A stretch of DNA of 64,000 nucleotides, taken from contig JAZRYW010000043.1 in assembly GCA_045600965.1 (NCBI GenBank), forward strand, positions 44,474 through 108,473. The letters run 5' to 3'. The position numbers and the translations under genes are program-made. The notes under the pieces were generated by a model. It was not told the origin of the DNA. It worked only from the letters and a program-made list of their open reading frames with translations, and did not search any database. How positions within the stretch are numbered: the stretch's first letter is position 1; the number at the start of each line of letters is the position of its first letter. The stretch comes from RGIG6374 sp045600965 (GTDB lineage: Bacteria > Bacteroidota > Bacteroidia > Bacteroidales > UBA932). Shown one piece after another: positions 17,606 through 25,635 of this stretch.

Positions 17606-19378
17606 CTATTGATTTTTCAGAGGCTTGTATTCGAGGCCCTTGCCTTCATATCCGCTGTTCTTGAAATACTCCACGAAGGTCAGACGGAGAGGGTGGACGA
17701 AGGCTCCGAGGCAGCTCATTGCGAAATTCAGGGCGTGACCGAGCAGCACAATGACTGCGAAAGGTATCCATTGCCAGGTGTTCACACCATCCGAGAGGGT
17801 CATTGCGCCCAGGTCGTTGAACGCGCTGCCGAGCATACCGCCTGCAAGCCCGAGGGCGTAGAGACGAATGTAGCTCAGCACGTCCCCAAGGATGCCGGTG
17901 GCCATTCCGTATGTGTCCCACAGACCTGCGCCTATGTTTATCAGAGGGTTGCGGCCGGGTTTGTTGAATATGAAGATGCCGAGAACCGATACGGCCGCTA
18001 TGATGATGACCGCTATGCGGGTGACGTTTTCGTCGATGACGCCGGCCAGCGCGGTGCCTGCAACAAGCAGACCGCCTACAATGAGCACTATCCAGCCCCA
18101 GGTGCTTATGGCTTCCTTGAATCCGAACCTGTGAGTCAGACCTATGCCCTTTATGACCATCGCAAGGCAGATGTGGAACACACCCACGGCGATGGCGGCA
18201 ACCATCGAGACGTCATAGGATGAACCGCCGAGCTCCAGTTTGCCTGACAGCATAAGGCTCTTCAGACCTTCGGGAATCCAACCGACCTGAGTGAGGTTGA
18301 TGCCGAAGAAGGTTGCAAGGAAGAAACCTATGACCGTGGCTCCGATTCCGAGGGTGGTGACCAGCCTCCAGTGCTTGCGAAGGCCCATTATGTCGATTTT
18401 GCTGCGTAACAGCAGGCCGATCAGTATCAATACCAGTCCGTAGCCCGCATCACCCATACAGAAGGCCCAGAACAGCAGGAAGAACGGAGCAAGCACGGGA
18501 GTGGGGTCGAACTCGTCGTAGACTGGCATACCGTACATACCGGTGAGCGTCTCGAAGTTGCGCGCGAACCAGTTGTTGTGCAGTTTGACCGGAGGGTTGT
18601 CGGCCACGGTCGCGGCCTGAGAGATGTAGCAGACATCCATACTGTCCAAAGCCAGGCAGACGGTTGCGTCATCTTCAGTGGGCGCGAAACCGGTGAATAT
18701 GGAGATATGGTCCTCGGCAGCTCCCTGCGAGGCAAGAGAGGCCAGGTATGTGTCAAGCGCAACCATAGTGTCACGCAACTGCTCCTGCATACGGGGCAGT
18801 CCGTCCTTTTCTGAACGCAGCTGCTCCTCCCTTTCAGAAATACGGCTTTCAGCAGCCTTGAGGCGTTCCGAGGCCTCTGAATATGTACCGTCGGGAGAGG
18901 GGACTTCATACTGTGATCCGGGGAAGGAATATCCTTCTGACGGCGCAATGGTCACAAACCAGACATTGCCGGCCTCCCGGCGTATCTCCTCAAGGATGAA
19001 GTCCTCCTTCCAGAGGCCGTTGAATTTCTTCTCAGGGCAGCAGTGGAATCTCATGCTGTAGCCCTTCCCGGCCAGAGCGCTGAGCGCGGAGGCGTTGAAA
19101 TCGCCCCATACGGCGCGCTGCGCCATCTGCCTGCGGGCTTCCTCCCTTTCAGCCACCAGGGCGTTCCATATTTCGTCACGGCTGAAATCGTCACGCTGTA
19201 TGCGGTCCATTGCGCTCCGAAGGGATGAGGCACTGCTGAAGAGGTCCGAGGACTTCCCGTCCACAGGCTTGGAGGAGCGGGTGATGTCCATAAGCCCGAT
19301 GTCCCTTATCCGGTCAAGCACCTTTTCCCTGTCACCGCTCATAAGAACGATGCTGTAGCGTGTCATCTTGGTTATCAT
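17606..19378 (-). CDS. ntpI: V-type ATP synthase subunit I (stator membrane subunit)
   Basis: 590 residues from the ATG at 19378 (MITKMTRYSIVLMSGDREKV); a longer open frame reaches 19585 but lies inside the upstream gene. The N-terminal half is a coiled-coil-rich cytoplasmic arm and the C-terminal half has seven or eight membrane spans, with PFFLLFWAFCMGDAGYGLVL as the family signature block and LSYIRLYALGLAGG near the conserved arginine used in ion translocation. It forms the ion half-channels beside the K ring. Its ATG overlaps the subunit D stop as ATGA. Confidence 0.94.
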   Translation of the reverse strand: MITKMTRYSIVLMSGDREKVLDRIRDIGLMDITRSSKPVDGKSSDLFSSASSLRSAMDRIQRDDFSRDEIWNALVAEREEARRQMAQRAVWGDFNASALSALAGKGYSMRFHCCPEKKFNGLWKEDFILEEIRREAGNVWFVTIAPSEGYSFPGSQYEVPSPDGTYSEASERLKAAESRISEREEQLRSEKDGLPRMQEQLRDTMVALDTYLASLASQGAAEDHISIFTGFAPTEDDATVCLALDSMDVCYISQAATVADNPPVKLHNNWFARNFETLTGMYGMPVYDEFDPTPVLAPFFLLFWAFCMGDAGYGLVLILIGLLLRSKIDIMGLRKHWRLVTTLGIGATVIGFFLATFFGINLTQVGWIPEGLKSLMLSGKLELGGSSYDVSMVAAIAVGVFHICLAMVIKGIGLTHRFGFKEAISTWGWIVLIVGGLLVAGTALAGVIDENVTRIAVIIIAAVSVLGIFIFNKPGRNPLINIGAGLWDTYGMATGILGDVLSYIRLYALGLAGGMLGSAFNDLGAMTLSDGVNTWQWIPFAVIVLLGHALNFAMSCLGAFVHPLRLTFVEYFKNSGYEGKGLEYKPLKNQ

Positions 19379-19986
19379 TGTCCTTCCTCCTGCTCTTCTT
19401 CTGCCTGATGGCGGGTCTTGACTATCTTCTGAGCCGCCTTGGAGAGGTTCTCCTCGTCCTCCATATAGCGCTTGATCTTCAGTATGGCTTCCTGATAACC
19501 GGGTATCTGCACCTTCTCGTAGAGATTGACCTTCTGGGTGGTCTTCTTGCGATGGTAGTCCAGAAGGCGGCTCTTCTGGGACCACACTTCCGACTCTATG
19601 CCAAGGCCTGCGAGCTTTTTGAGGATTTCAACACCATCGGAATACCACATCGGTTTGGCGAACCTGTCGAATGGCTTCACATCATAGTCGATGCCTTCAA
19701 GCTCCGGGGTGCGCACGCCGGCAACCTTGACGGTCGTCAGGTGAACGTCGCGCACGCTTATCAATCCGGGCTCGAACTCGTTCCAGAGACGGGCGATTTC
19801 TCCGTACTGCTTCAGCGAGGCATCCAGCTCGTCCATCAGACGTTCCGACTCCTGCTTTGACTTCTTGACCTCGAGCCTGAGAGCGGACTCCTTGTTCTTG
19901 AGCGTGGGCAGGGCGTTGGTACGGACCTTCAGCTGTTTGCCCAGTTCCGTCAGGGACGTCTTGTTATATTGGAACTTGATGGCCAT
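19375..19986 (-). CDS. ntpD: V-type ATP synthase subunit D (central shaft)
   Basis: 203 residues from the ATG at 19986 (MAIKFQYNKTSLTELGKQL). N- and C-terminal helices form the predicted antiparallel coiled coil of the rotor shaft, with KNKESALRLEVKKSK near the start and LKIKRYMEDEENLSKAAQKIVK near the end. It transmits torque between the A3B3 head and the K ring. Start overlaps the subunit B stop by one base (TGATG), and its stop overlaps the subunit I start, so translation of B, D and I is linked. Confidence 0.94.
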   Translation of the reverse strand: MAIKFQYNKTSLTELGKQLKVRTNALPTLKNKESALRLEVKKSKQESERLMDELDASLKQYGEIARLWNEFEPGLISVRDVHLTTVKVAGVRTPELEGIDYDVKPFDRFAKPMWYSDGVEILKKLAGLGIESEVWSQKSRLLDYHRKKTTQKVNLYEKVQIPGYQEAILKIKRYMEDEENLSKAAQKIVKTRHQAEEEQEEGQ

Positions 19987-21305
19987 CAGTCCTTCCAGTA
20001 TTTCTTTATCATTGCATCCTTGAGGCCGGTTTCGGCCTTGGAGAAATATTTGGAGAAGAGTTCCCATCCTGTATCCAGCATCTCGTCGAGGGAGATGTTG
20101 ACGTCTATGGCCAGCAGCCTGCGCGAGTATTCCTTCGCGTAGTCGAGACAGCGCATATCGTAGTCGGAAAGATCGAAGCCGTTCTCCAGTTTGGTCTTGG
20201 CGTTCTGCGCATCGGCATAGAGGCGTACAGAGGCGTTCATAACCTGCGAGTGGTCCTCGCGTGTCTTCTTGCCCTGCACGAGCTGCTTGAGTCGGGAAAG
20301 AGAACGGAAGGGGTCTATTATGACCTTGCCCGTGTCCGTGTCCTGGCGGAGGAAAAGCTGTCCCTCTGTGATGTAACCGGTGTTGTCGGGAATGGCGTGC
20401 GTGATGTCACCGTTGTTGAGCGTCGTCACGGCTATGATGGTAATGGATCCGCCTGCGGGCAGCTGCACGGCCTTTTCGTATATCTTTGCGAGGTCGGAGT
20501 AGAGTGAACCGGGCATCGAGTCCTTGGAGGGAATCTGGTCCATACGGTTCGACACGATGCATAAGGCGTCGGCATAGAGCGTCATATCGGTCAGGAGCAC
20601 GAGAACCTTCTCGTTTTTGTCAACGGCGAAATATTCAGCTGCAGTGAGCGCCATATCGGGAATCAGCAGCCTTTCCACGGGCGGCTGGTCGGTCGTGTTC
20701 ACAAAACTGATAATCTTGTCGAGCGCTCCCGCGCTTTCGAATTCGTGTTTGAAATAGAGGTAATCGTCGTTCGAGAGACCCATACCGCCAAGAATGATCT
20801 TGTCAACGTCCGCACGCAGGGCCACCTGGGCCATCACCTGGTTGTATGGCTGGTCGGGGTCTGCAAAGAAGGGAATTTTCTGGCCTGATACGAGAGTGTT
20901 GTTAAGGTCTATTCCGGCGATGCCTGTCGGAATGATCTCGGACGGCTGACGGCGCTTGAAGGGGTTCACCGACGGACCTCCGATGGTGCGCCGCTCACCC
21001 TCCACTGCCGGACCTCCGTCAATGGGCTCTCCGTATGCATTGAAGAACCTGCCTGCGAGATTCTCACTCACATTGAGCGCCGGAGGTTCACCGAAGAATA
21101 CTACTTCAGCATTGGTGGGGATGCCCTCCGTGCCGGAAAACACCTGCAAGGTGACCAGTTCGCCCTTTATTTTCACAACCTGGGCCAGACGTCCTGCCAC
21201 CGTCGCCAGTTCGTCATTGCTGACACCCTGCGCGACAAGCGTGACCGTTGCCTTGGTGATTGAATCCAGTTTGGTATATATTCTTTGGAATGCTTTACTT
21301 GCCAT
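19986..21305 (-). CDS. ntpB: V-type ATP synthase subunit B (non-catalytic head subunit)
   Basis: 439 residues. Subunit B features are IIPTGIAGIDLNNTLVSGQK, KIPFFADPDQPYN in place of a working Walker A loop, and the LLTDMTLYADAL and SLYSDLAKIYEKA blocks. It alternates with subunit A in the A3B3 head and holds regulatory nucleotide or none. The start overlaps the end of ntpA by 11 bases. Confidence 0.95.
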   Translation of the reverse strand: MASKAFQRIYTKLDSITKATVTLVAQGVSNDELATVAGRLAQVVKIKGELVTLQVFSGTEGIPTNAEVVFFGEPPALNVSENLAGRFFNAYGEPIDGGPAVEGERRTIGGPSVNPFKRRQPSEIIPTGIAGIDLNNTLVSGQKIPFFADPDQPYNQVMAQVALRADVDKIILGGMGLSNDDYLYFKHEFESAGALDKIISFVNTTDQPPVERLLIPDMALTAAEYFAVDKNEKVLVLLTDMTLYADALCIVSNRMDQIPSKDSMPGSLYSDLAKIYEKAVQLPAGGSITIIAVTTLNNGDITHAIPDNTGYITEGQLFLRQDTDTGKVIIDPFRSLSRLKQLVQGKKTREDHSQVMNASVRLYADAQNAKTKLENGFDLSDYDMRCLDYAKEYSRRLLAIDVNISLDEMLDTGWELFSKYFSKAETGLKDAMIKKYWKD

Positions 21306-23046
21306 AACTCAGAATCTCCTTTAACTGATTGAGGTATCCTTCGAATTGTTCGCCTTTGAACTCTGAATAGTTCATCTGCCGCATTATGTTGATGATGTTC
21401 TTGTAGTGTGCGGAGCATTCTTCGAATTTGTCGAATTGGAAGGATGTGTGGCACACGTCGAGAACCAGGGTAAGCATATATTCCTGGCGGTCCATAGGCG
21501 TCACGGAGTCTATGGGGTCGAATGCGTCCTGCTGGAGTATGACGAAGTCGATAAGTTCGCTCTTCCAGAACTGCTCGTGGTAGCTCATCGGAACGCCGTC
21601 GTCACCGAGGATGTTTATCTGGTCTGCGACCTCCTTGCCGCGAAGTATGATGTTCTTTGCCTCATTGACCTTGCCGACCCAGTTGCTGTCGACTCTCTGA
21701 TTGAGGAATTCGACTATCTCAGGGTATTCAAGATATTTTGAATATGACTCTATGGGGTCTACTGCGGGGTAACGCTTCTTGTCGGCGCGCGACTGGGCGA
21801 GGCAGTAGAAACACCTTGCCGCCTTCTTGGTCGATTCGGTCACGGGCTCCTTGAGGTTGCCTCCGGCGGGCGATACGGTACCGATGAATGTCACGGAACC
21901 TGTCTGTCCGTTGCGGAGCCGCACGATTCCGGCTCTTGAGTAGAAGTTCGATATGATGGCTGAAAGGTCCACAGGGAATGCATCCGCGCCGGGGAGTTCC
22001 TCCATACGGTTGGACATCTCGCGGAGAGCCTGGGCCCAGCGCGATGTGGAGTCGGCCAGCAGGAGAGCCTTCATACCCATTGCGCGGTAGTATTCGCAAA
22101 TGGTCATAGCCGTGTAGACCGATGCCTCGCGGGCGGCGACAGGCATATTGGATGTATTGCAGATGATGGTGGTGCGCTCCATAAGTTTCCTTCCGGTGTG
22201 AGGATCGACGAGTTCGGGGAATTCGGTGAAGATTTCCACTACCTCATTCGCGCGCTCGCCGCAGGCCGCCATTACAATCACCTCGGCATCACCCTGCTGG
22301 GCGATTGCGTGCTGAAGAACGGTCTTCCCGCATCCGAAAGGACCGGGGATGAACCCTGTTCCACCTTCCGCTATGGGGTTGAGCGTGTCCATACAGCGTA
22401 CGCCGGTCTCCATTATGCGGTAGGGGCGGGGCTTCTCGACATATCCTCCGATGGCCACCTTGACAGGCCATTTCTGCACCATCGTGACTTCGTGATCGAT
22501 GCCTTCCGCATCCGTCAGGACAGCCATACGGTCATCGATCCGGTAGTCGCCTTCGGGAGTTATCTCCTTGACGGTGTATTCGCCCTTGAAGGAGAACGGG
22601 ACCATTATCTTGTGGTGCAGCCAGCCCTCCATAACTTCTCCGAGCCAGTCCGAAGCATAAACCCTGTCGCCGGGAGCGGCGCTGGGGGTGAAATGCCATA
22701 TCTTGTCGTGGTCGAGGGGGGCTGTGTATTCACCCCTGCGGAGGAATACGTCCTCCATAGTCTCGAGGTTGTTCTGCAGTCCGTCATAACTGCTTGACAG
22801 CAGGCCCGGGCCGAGAGTGGCCTCCAGCATATGGCCGTCGAACTCGACGGTGTCACCCTGCCTCAGTCCGCGTGTGCTCTCGTACACCTGCACGAAAGCG
22901 TTTTTTCCCTGCACCTTGATGACTTCCGCCATCAGCCGGGTGCCGGCCAGGTTGATGTAGCATATCTCGTTCTGAGCCACATCCCCTTCAGTCCTGACTG
23001 TAACCAGGTTGGATATGATGCCTGTTACTATGCCTGTGGTTTTCAT
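21295..23046 (-). CDS. ntpA: V-type ATP synthase subunit A (catalytic head subunit)
   Basis: 583 residues. Walker A GPFGCGKTV lies near residues 235-243, Walker B-like ALLLADSTSRWAQALRE and the catalytic GERANEVVE block follow, and the family-specific non-homologous region is at residues 110-190. It hydrolyses or makes ATP in the head of the rotary enzyme. It follows the DUF2764 gene after 14 bases and overlaps ntpB by 11 bases. Confidence 0.97.
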   Translation of the reverse strand: MKTTGIVTGIISNLVTVRTEGDVAQNEICYINLAGTRLMAEVIKVQGKNAFVQVYESTRGLRQGDTVEFDGHMLEATLGPGLLSSSYDGLQNNLETMEDVFLRRGEYTAPLDHDKIWHFTPSAAPGDRVYASDWLGEVMEGWLHHKIMVPFSFKGEYTVKEITPEGDYRIDDRMAVLTDAEGIDHEVTMVQKWPVKVAIGGYVEKPRPYRIMETGVRCMDTLNPIAEGGTGFIPGPFGCGKTVLQHAIAQQGDAEVIVMAACGERANEVVEIFTEFPELVDPHTGRKLMERTTIICNTSNMPVAAREASVYTAMTICEYYRAMGMKALLLADSTSRWAQALREMSNRMEELPGADAFPVDLSAIISNFYSRAGIVRLRNGQTGSVTFIGTVSPAGGNLKEPVTESTKKAARCFYCLAQSRADKKRYPAVDPIESYSKYLEYPEIVEFLNQRVDSNWVGKVNEAKNIILRGKEVADQINILGDDGVPMSYHEQFWKSELIDFVILQQDAFDPIDSVTPMDRQEYMLTLVLDVCHTSFQFDKFEECSAHYKNIINIMRQMNYSEFKGEQFEGYLNQLKEILSYGK

Positions 23047-23060
23047 ATTTGTCTGTTTGA

Positions 23061-23609
23061 TTATTCGTAGTTGATTCCCTTGAAGGTGCCCCGCACCTCA
23101 CCGACGAGATCCTTGAAAAGAGTCTCTCCGCGCTCCCGGTCGAGCTTCAGCCAGCGGTCGGCTATGGATGCCCTTACCAGCAGGGAGAGTATCACGTCGA
23201 TATCTAAGATGTTGAAGGTGACCAGTCCGGCGGCCTTGTCCCACATTATCGCGTCCAGCCGCTTCTCTCTCTCCACCAGGCTGCTTTCCTGAAAGGCCTG
23301 CTGGAGACCCTGTATCTCAAGGGCCCCGTCGGGCAGTTGGAGATTGTCGAGGAATGCAACCTTTGCGCTGCGCACCAGATGGTCGAAAGCGTAGTATTCC
23401 CTGATGAAACGGGAGGAACTGCGCGATGCAAGGGCGTAGAAGTGCTTCGACGCGCCCTGTGCAAGACCGAGCATATCCACCAGACGCGCGTCCTTCGCAT
23501 CAAGGCTGTTTCTGACCTGCTCCCTGAGGGCGGAATAGCCGTCGCCCTGCCCGTTGAAATCGAGCAGGATGTCAGGCATTCCGGCGATTATGTAGGGATA
23601 GTTGCCCAT
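23061..23609 (-). CDS. DUF2764 protein of the V-type ATPase operon
   Basis: 182 residues. The start MGNYPYIIAGMPDILLDF is typical of DUF2764. Mostly helical with REYYAFDHLVRSAKVAFLDN and IMWDKAAGLVTFNILDIDVILSL. Such proteins sit between subunits E and A in Bacteroidota and Chlamydiota. No recognisable subunit C is present elsewhere in the operon, and this protein occupies the position where C could lie, so it may be a diverged C (shaft socket) subunit; that is inference. It is in the same operon with 6 bases to ntpE and 14 to ntpA. Confidence 0.85.
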   Translation of the reverse strand: MGNYPYIIAGMPDILLDFNGQGDGYSALREQVRNSLDAKDARLVDMLGLAQGASKHFYALASRSSSRFIREYYAFDHLVRSAKVAFLDNLQLPDGALEIQGLQQAFQESSLVEREKRLDAIMWDKAAGLVTFNILDIDVILSLLVRASIADRWLKLDRERGETLFKDLVGEVRGTFKGINYE

Positions 23610-23615
23610 CGCCCG

Positions 23616-24236
23616 TTATCCGAAGATTATTTTACGTGATAAAGGACGGAGATATTCGCCTATTATGCCCGAAAAATCCTCACTGGTGAAACTGATTTTC
23701 CAGCCGCCGTCAGCGGGGCCGATCCGGAATCCGTCCTTCATCCCCTTGACGTAGGATGCATTCAGACCTCCTGCAAGCGCGCTGATGCTCTTCTGCGAGA
23801 TGAAGTCCTGCATCCTGTCCTTCAAGGTTTCGGGAAGTATGATCTCCAGGCCCTTGGCATCAGGGTCGGAGGCGTTGAAGGCGGATGCCACGGCTTTTAT
23901 TATCTCCTTCATGAATTCGATATCGGAGAATGTTTCCTTTACGGGGGCTGTGACGGCCTTGGCGAGTATCATATCCTCAACCTTTCTCTGCAGTGCGGAC
24001 ACTGTCTGAACGGATGCGCTGCGGAGGTCGGATGTGGCCTTGGACGTAATTTCGTCAGCCTTGCGGCGGGCGTCGTCGATTAATCTCTGCGCTTCGGCCC
24101 GAGCCTTCTCAAGCGTTTCGGAGGCTTCCTTCTCCGCCCGGGACTTGAGTTCCTGAGCTTCTTCGCGGCCTTTGGCCAGGCCTTCCTTATACAACCTGTC
24201 AGTCAGTTCCTGAAGTTTCGAGTTAGTGTTTTCCAT
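23616..24236 (-). CDS. ntpE: V-type ATP synthase subunit E (peripheral stalk)
   Basis: 206 residues. The first two thirds form a charged, Ala/Glu/Lys-rich helix (KSRAEKEASETLEKARAEAQ and following) typical of the stalk, then a compact C-terminal domain with DFISQKSISALAGGLN. It connects head and membrane part as stator. It is the first gene of the operon, downstream of a -7 box and a leader hairpin. No separate stalk partner (subunit H/G type) is seen. Confidence 0.9.
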   Translation of the reverse strand: MENTNSKLQELTDRLYKEGLAKGREEAQELKSRAEKEASETLEKARAEAQRLIDDARRKADEITSKATSDLRSASVQTVSALQRKVEDMILAKAVTAPVKETFSDIEFMKEIIKAVASAFNASDPDAKGLEIILPETLKDRMQDFISQKSISALAGGLNASYVKGMKDGFRIGPADGGWKISFTSEDFSGIIGEYLRPLSRKIIFG

Positions 24237-24273
24237 ATCGGATATCCAGTTTGTTCGTATTGTTTGAAATATG

Positions 24274-24290
24274 CGGATTTGTAAAATCCG
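24274..24290 (-). promoter_or_regulatory. Leader hairpin at the 5' end of the V-ATPase transcript
   Basis: CGGATTT (24274-24280) and AAATCCG (24284-24290) form a 7-base stem with a 3-base loop. It falls right where transcription from the box at 24304-24297 should start, so the mRNA would begin with this hairpin. Such 5' hairpins can protect mRNA from decay; role inferred. Confidence 0.45.
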
Positions 24291-24296
24291 ACTCTA

Positions 24297-24304
24297 CAAA
24301 TATA
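24297..24304 (-). promoter_or_regulatory. Putative -7 box of the V-ATPase operon
   Basis: Minus-strand TATATTTG, a good consensus match, about 60 bases before the ntpE ATG. No -33 TTTG at the right distance was seen; a TTTG lies about 27 bases away. Confidence 0.55.
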
Positions 24305-24330
24305 GTGAAATTTCTGCAAGATATCAACCA

Positions 24331-25632
24331 TCAAAAGACAAAACGGCCCGAATTTTCCGCTTCAAGCAGGATGCCTCCCAGACGCCTGACAGTCTCCGCA
24401 GCGTGTGAGCGCAGAAGCGTGTCCTCTGTGAGGAAGCGCACGGCACTGCGCCCCTGAGCATTCTTGAGCCCCGCCACTATTGTATCCATATCCTTCGATT
24501 CCAGAAGCAGCGGACGGCTTGCAGCGAAAGGGTCGCTCTCTATGCGGCGCACCAGACTTTCCATTTCCTTGGCGGAGTCTGCCTCTCCGTCAGTGTTGAG
24601 CAGTATGACGTCACACTCGGGTATGACGGGCTCTCCATCGTCTTCAGCGCACCTGCCGCAGCGCAAAGGTGCAAGTCCTTTCCCGGTCTGGGCCGTGTCC
24701 AGCCCCGAAAGGATTGTCCTTCCATCATCCGACGGGTGGGGGAGCACACGTGGAGCTATGCCTTTCAATGCTTTGCTGATGGCTTTGATGTGCCCGGGCG
24801 TGGTGCCGCAGCATCCTCCCGCAATGTTTATATTGCCTCTGCGGGCGCAGCCGGCAAGCAGCTCCGCCATAGATCCGGGCGTGCCCGAAAAGCCTCCGAG
24901 ACCGTCCGGGAGCCCTGCGTTGGGGTGGATGCTTGTTGCGAACGGCACTTCCGGCGCAATGGATTCGAATATGGGCAGCAGCCCTTCAGCCCCGAAGGAG
25001 CAGTTCATCCCGAAAGAGAACAGCGGATAGGAGGACAGGGCATAGAGAAAGGCCTCTATGCTCTGGCCTGTAAGCAGCCTTCCGGCACTGTTGCCAACGC
25101 TTGCGGATACCATCACGGGGAGTTCCCTCCCTTTTTCTTCAAAGGCTTCCCATATCGCCCAAAGTGCAGCCTTTGCAATCACCGGATCGAAAACGGTCTC
25201 CACAATGATCAGGTCCGCGCCGCCATCCACAAGCGCTCCGGCCTGCAGACGGTAGCCCTCCGCCACTGCGTCGAAGCTTGTGGGGCGCTTTTCCATATGG
25301 TCGTAGTCGGATGCTATCCCGAGCAGCTGTGAGCCTGGCCCCATCGAACCGGCGACCCATACCTTTCTGCCGATGCGGGAGGCTTCATCGGCACATCTTC
25401 GGGCTATTGCTGCACCTTCAAGGTTGCACTCGGGGCTGACATTGTTGAAAGTGTTGGTTTCAATGATGTCGGCACCCGCACCGATGTAGAGCCGGTGAAC
25501 CTGCGCCACTTTCTCAGGGTCCGTCAGGTTGAGCCGGTCAGCGACGTCATAAGAGGCGCCGCATCTCTGCAGCATCGTCCCCATCGCCCCGTCGAGAATG
25601 AGAATGCGGCTGTTTATGTCCGGTTTCATCAT
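24331..25632 (-). CDS. Homocysteine methyltransferase-domain protein with remnant of MetH domain 2
   Basis: 433 residues. Residues 10-310 form the homocysteine-binding barrel of cobalamin-dependent methionine synthase: ILDGAMGTMLQRCG, IIETNTFNN, zinc ligands Cys211 (GMNCSFG), Cys274 and Cys275 (GGCCGTTPGHI). After GLAPLRCGRC, residues about 341-428 still follow the MetH pterin domain (SAKEMESLVRRIESDP, IVAGLKNAQGRSAVRF) but the NIGERTN-type signature and the rest of the barrel are missing, and the protein stops where MetH would continue. Cobalamin and activation domains are absent here. It could be a split MetH or a homocysteine methyltransferase using another methyl donor. It follows the GH2 gene by 3 bases. 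Confidence 0.85.
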   Translation of the reverse strand: MMKPDINSRILILDGAMGTMLQRCGASYDVADRLNLTDPEKVAQVHRLYIGAGADIIETNTFNNVSPECNLEGAAIARRCADEASRIGRKVWVAGSMGPGSQLLGIASDYDHMEKRPTSFDAVAEGYRLQAGALVDGGADLIIVETVFDPVIAKAALWAIWEAFEEKGRELPVMVSASVGNSAGRLLTGQSIEAFLYALSSYPLFSFGMNCSFGAEGLLPIFESIAPEVPFATSIHPNAGLPDGLGGFSGTPGSMAELLAGCARRGNINIAGGCCGTTPGHIKAISKALKGIAPRVLPHPSDDGRTILSGLDTAQTGKGLAPLRCGRCAEDDGEPVIPECDVILLNTDGEADSAKEMESLVRRIESDPFAASRPLLLESKDMDTIVAGLKNAQGRSAVRFLTEDTLLRSHAAETVRRLGGILLEAENSGRFVF

Positions 25633-25635
25633 ATG

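Noticed and set aside
17606..19585. Longer start of V-ATPase subunit I at 19585
   Set aside because: The extra residues lie inside ntpD and are not like subunit I; ATG at 19378 overlaps the ntpD stop.
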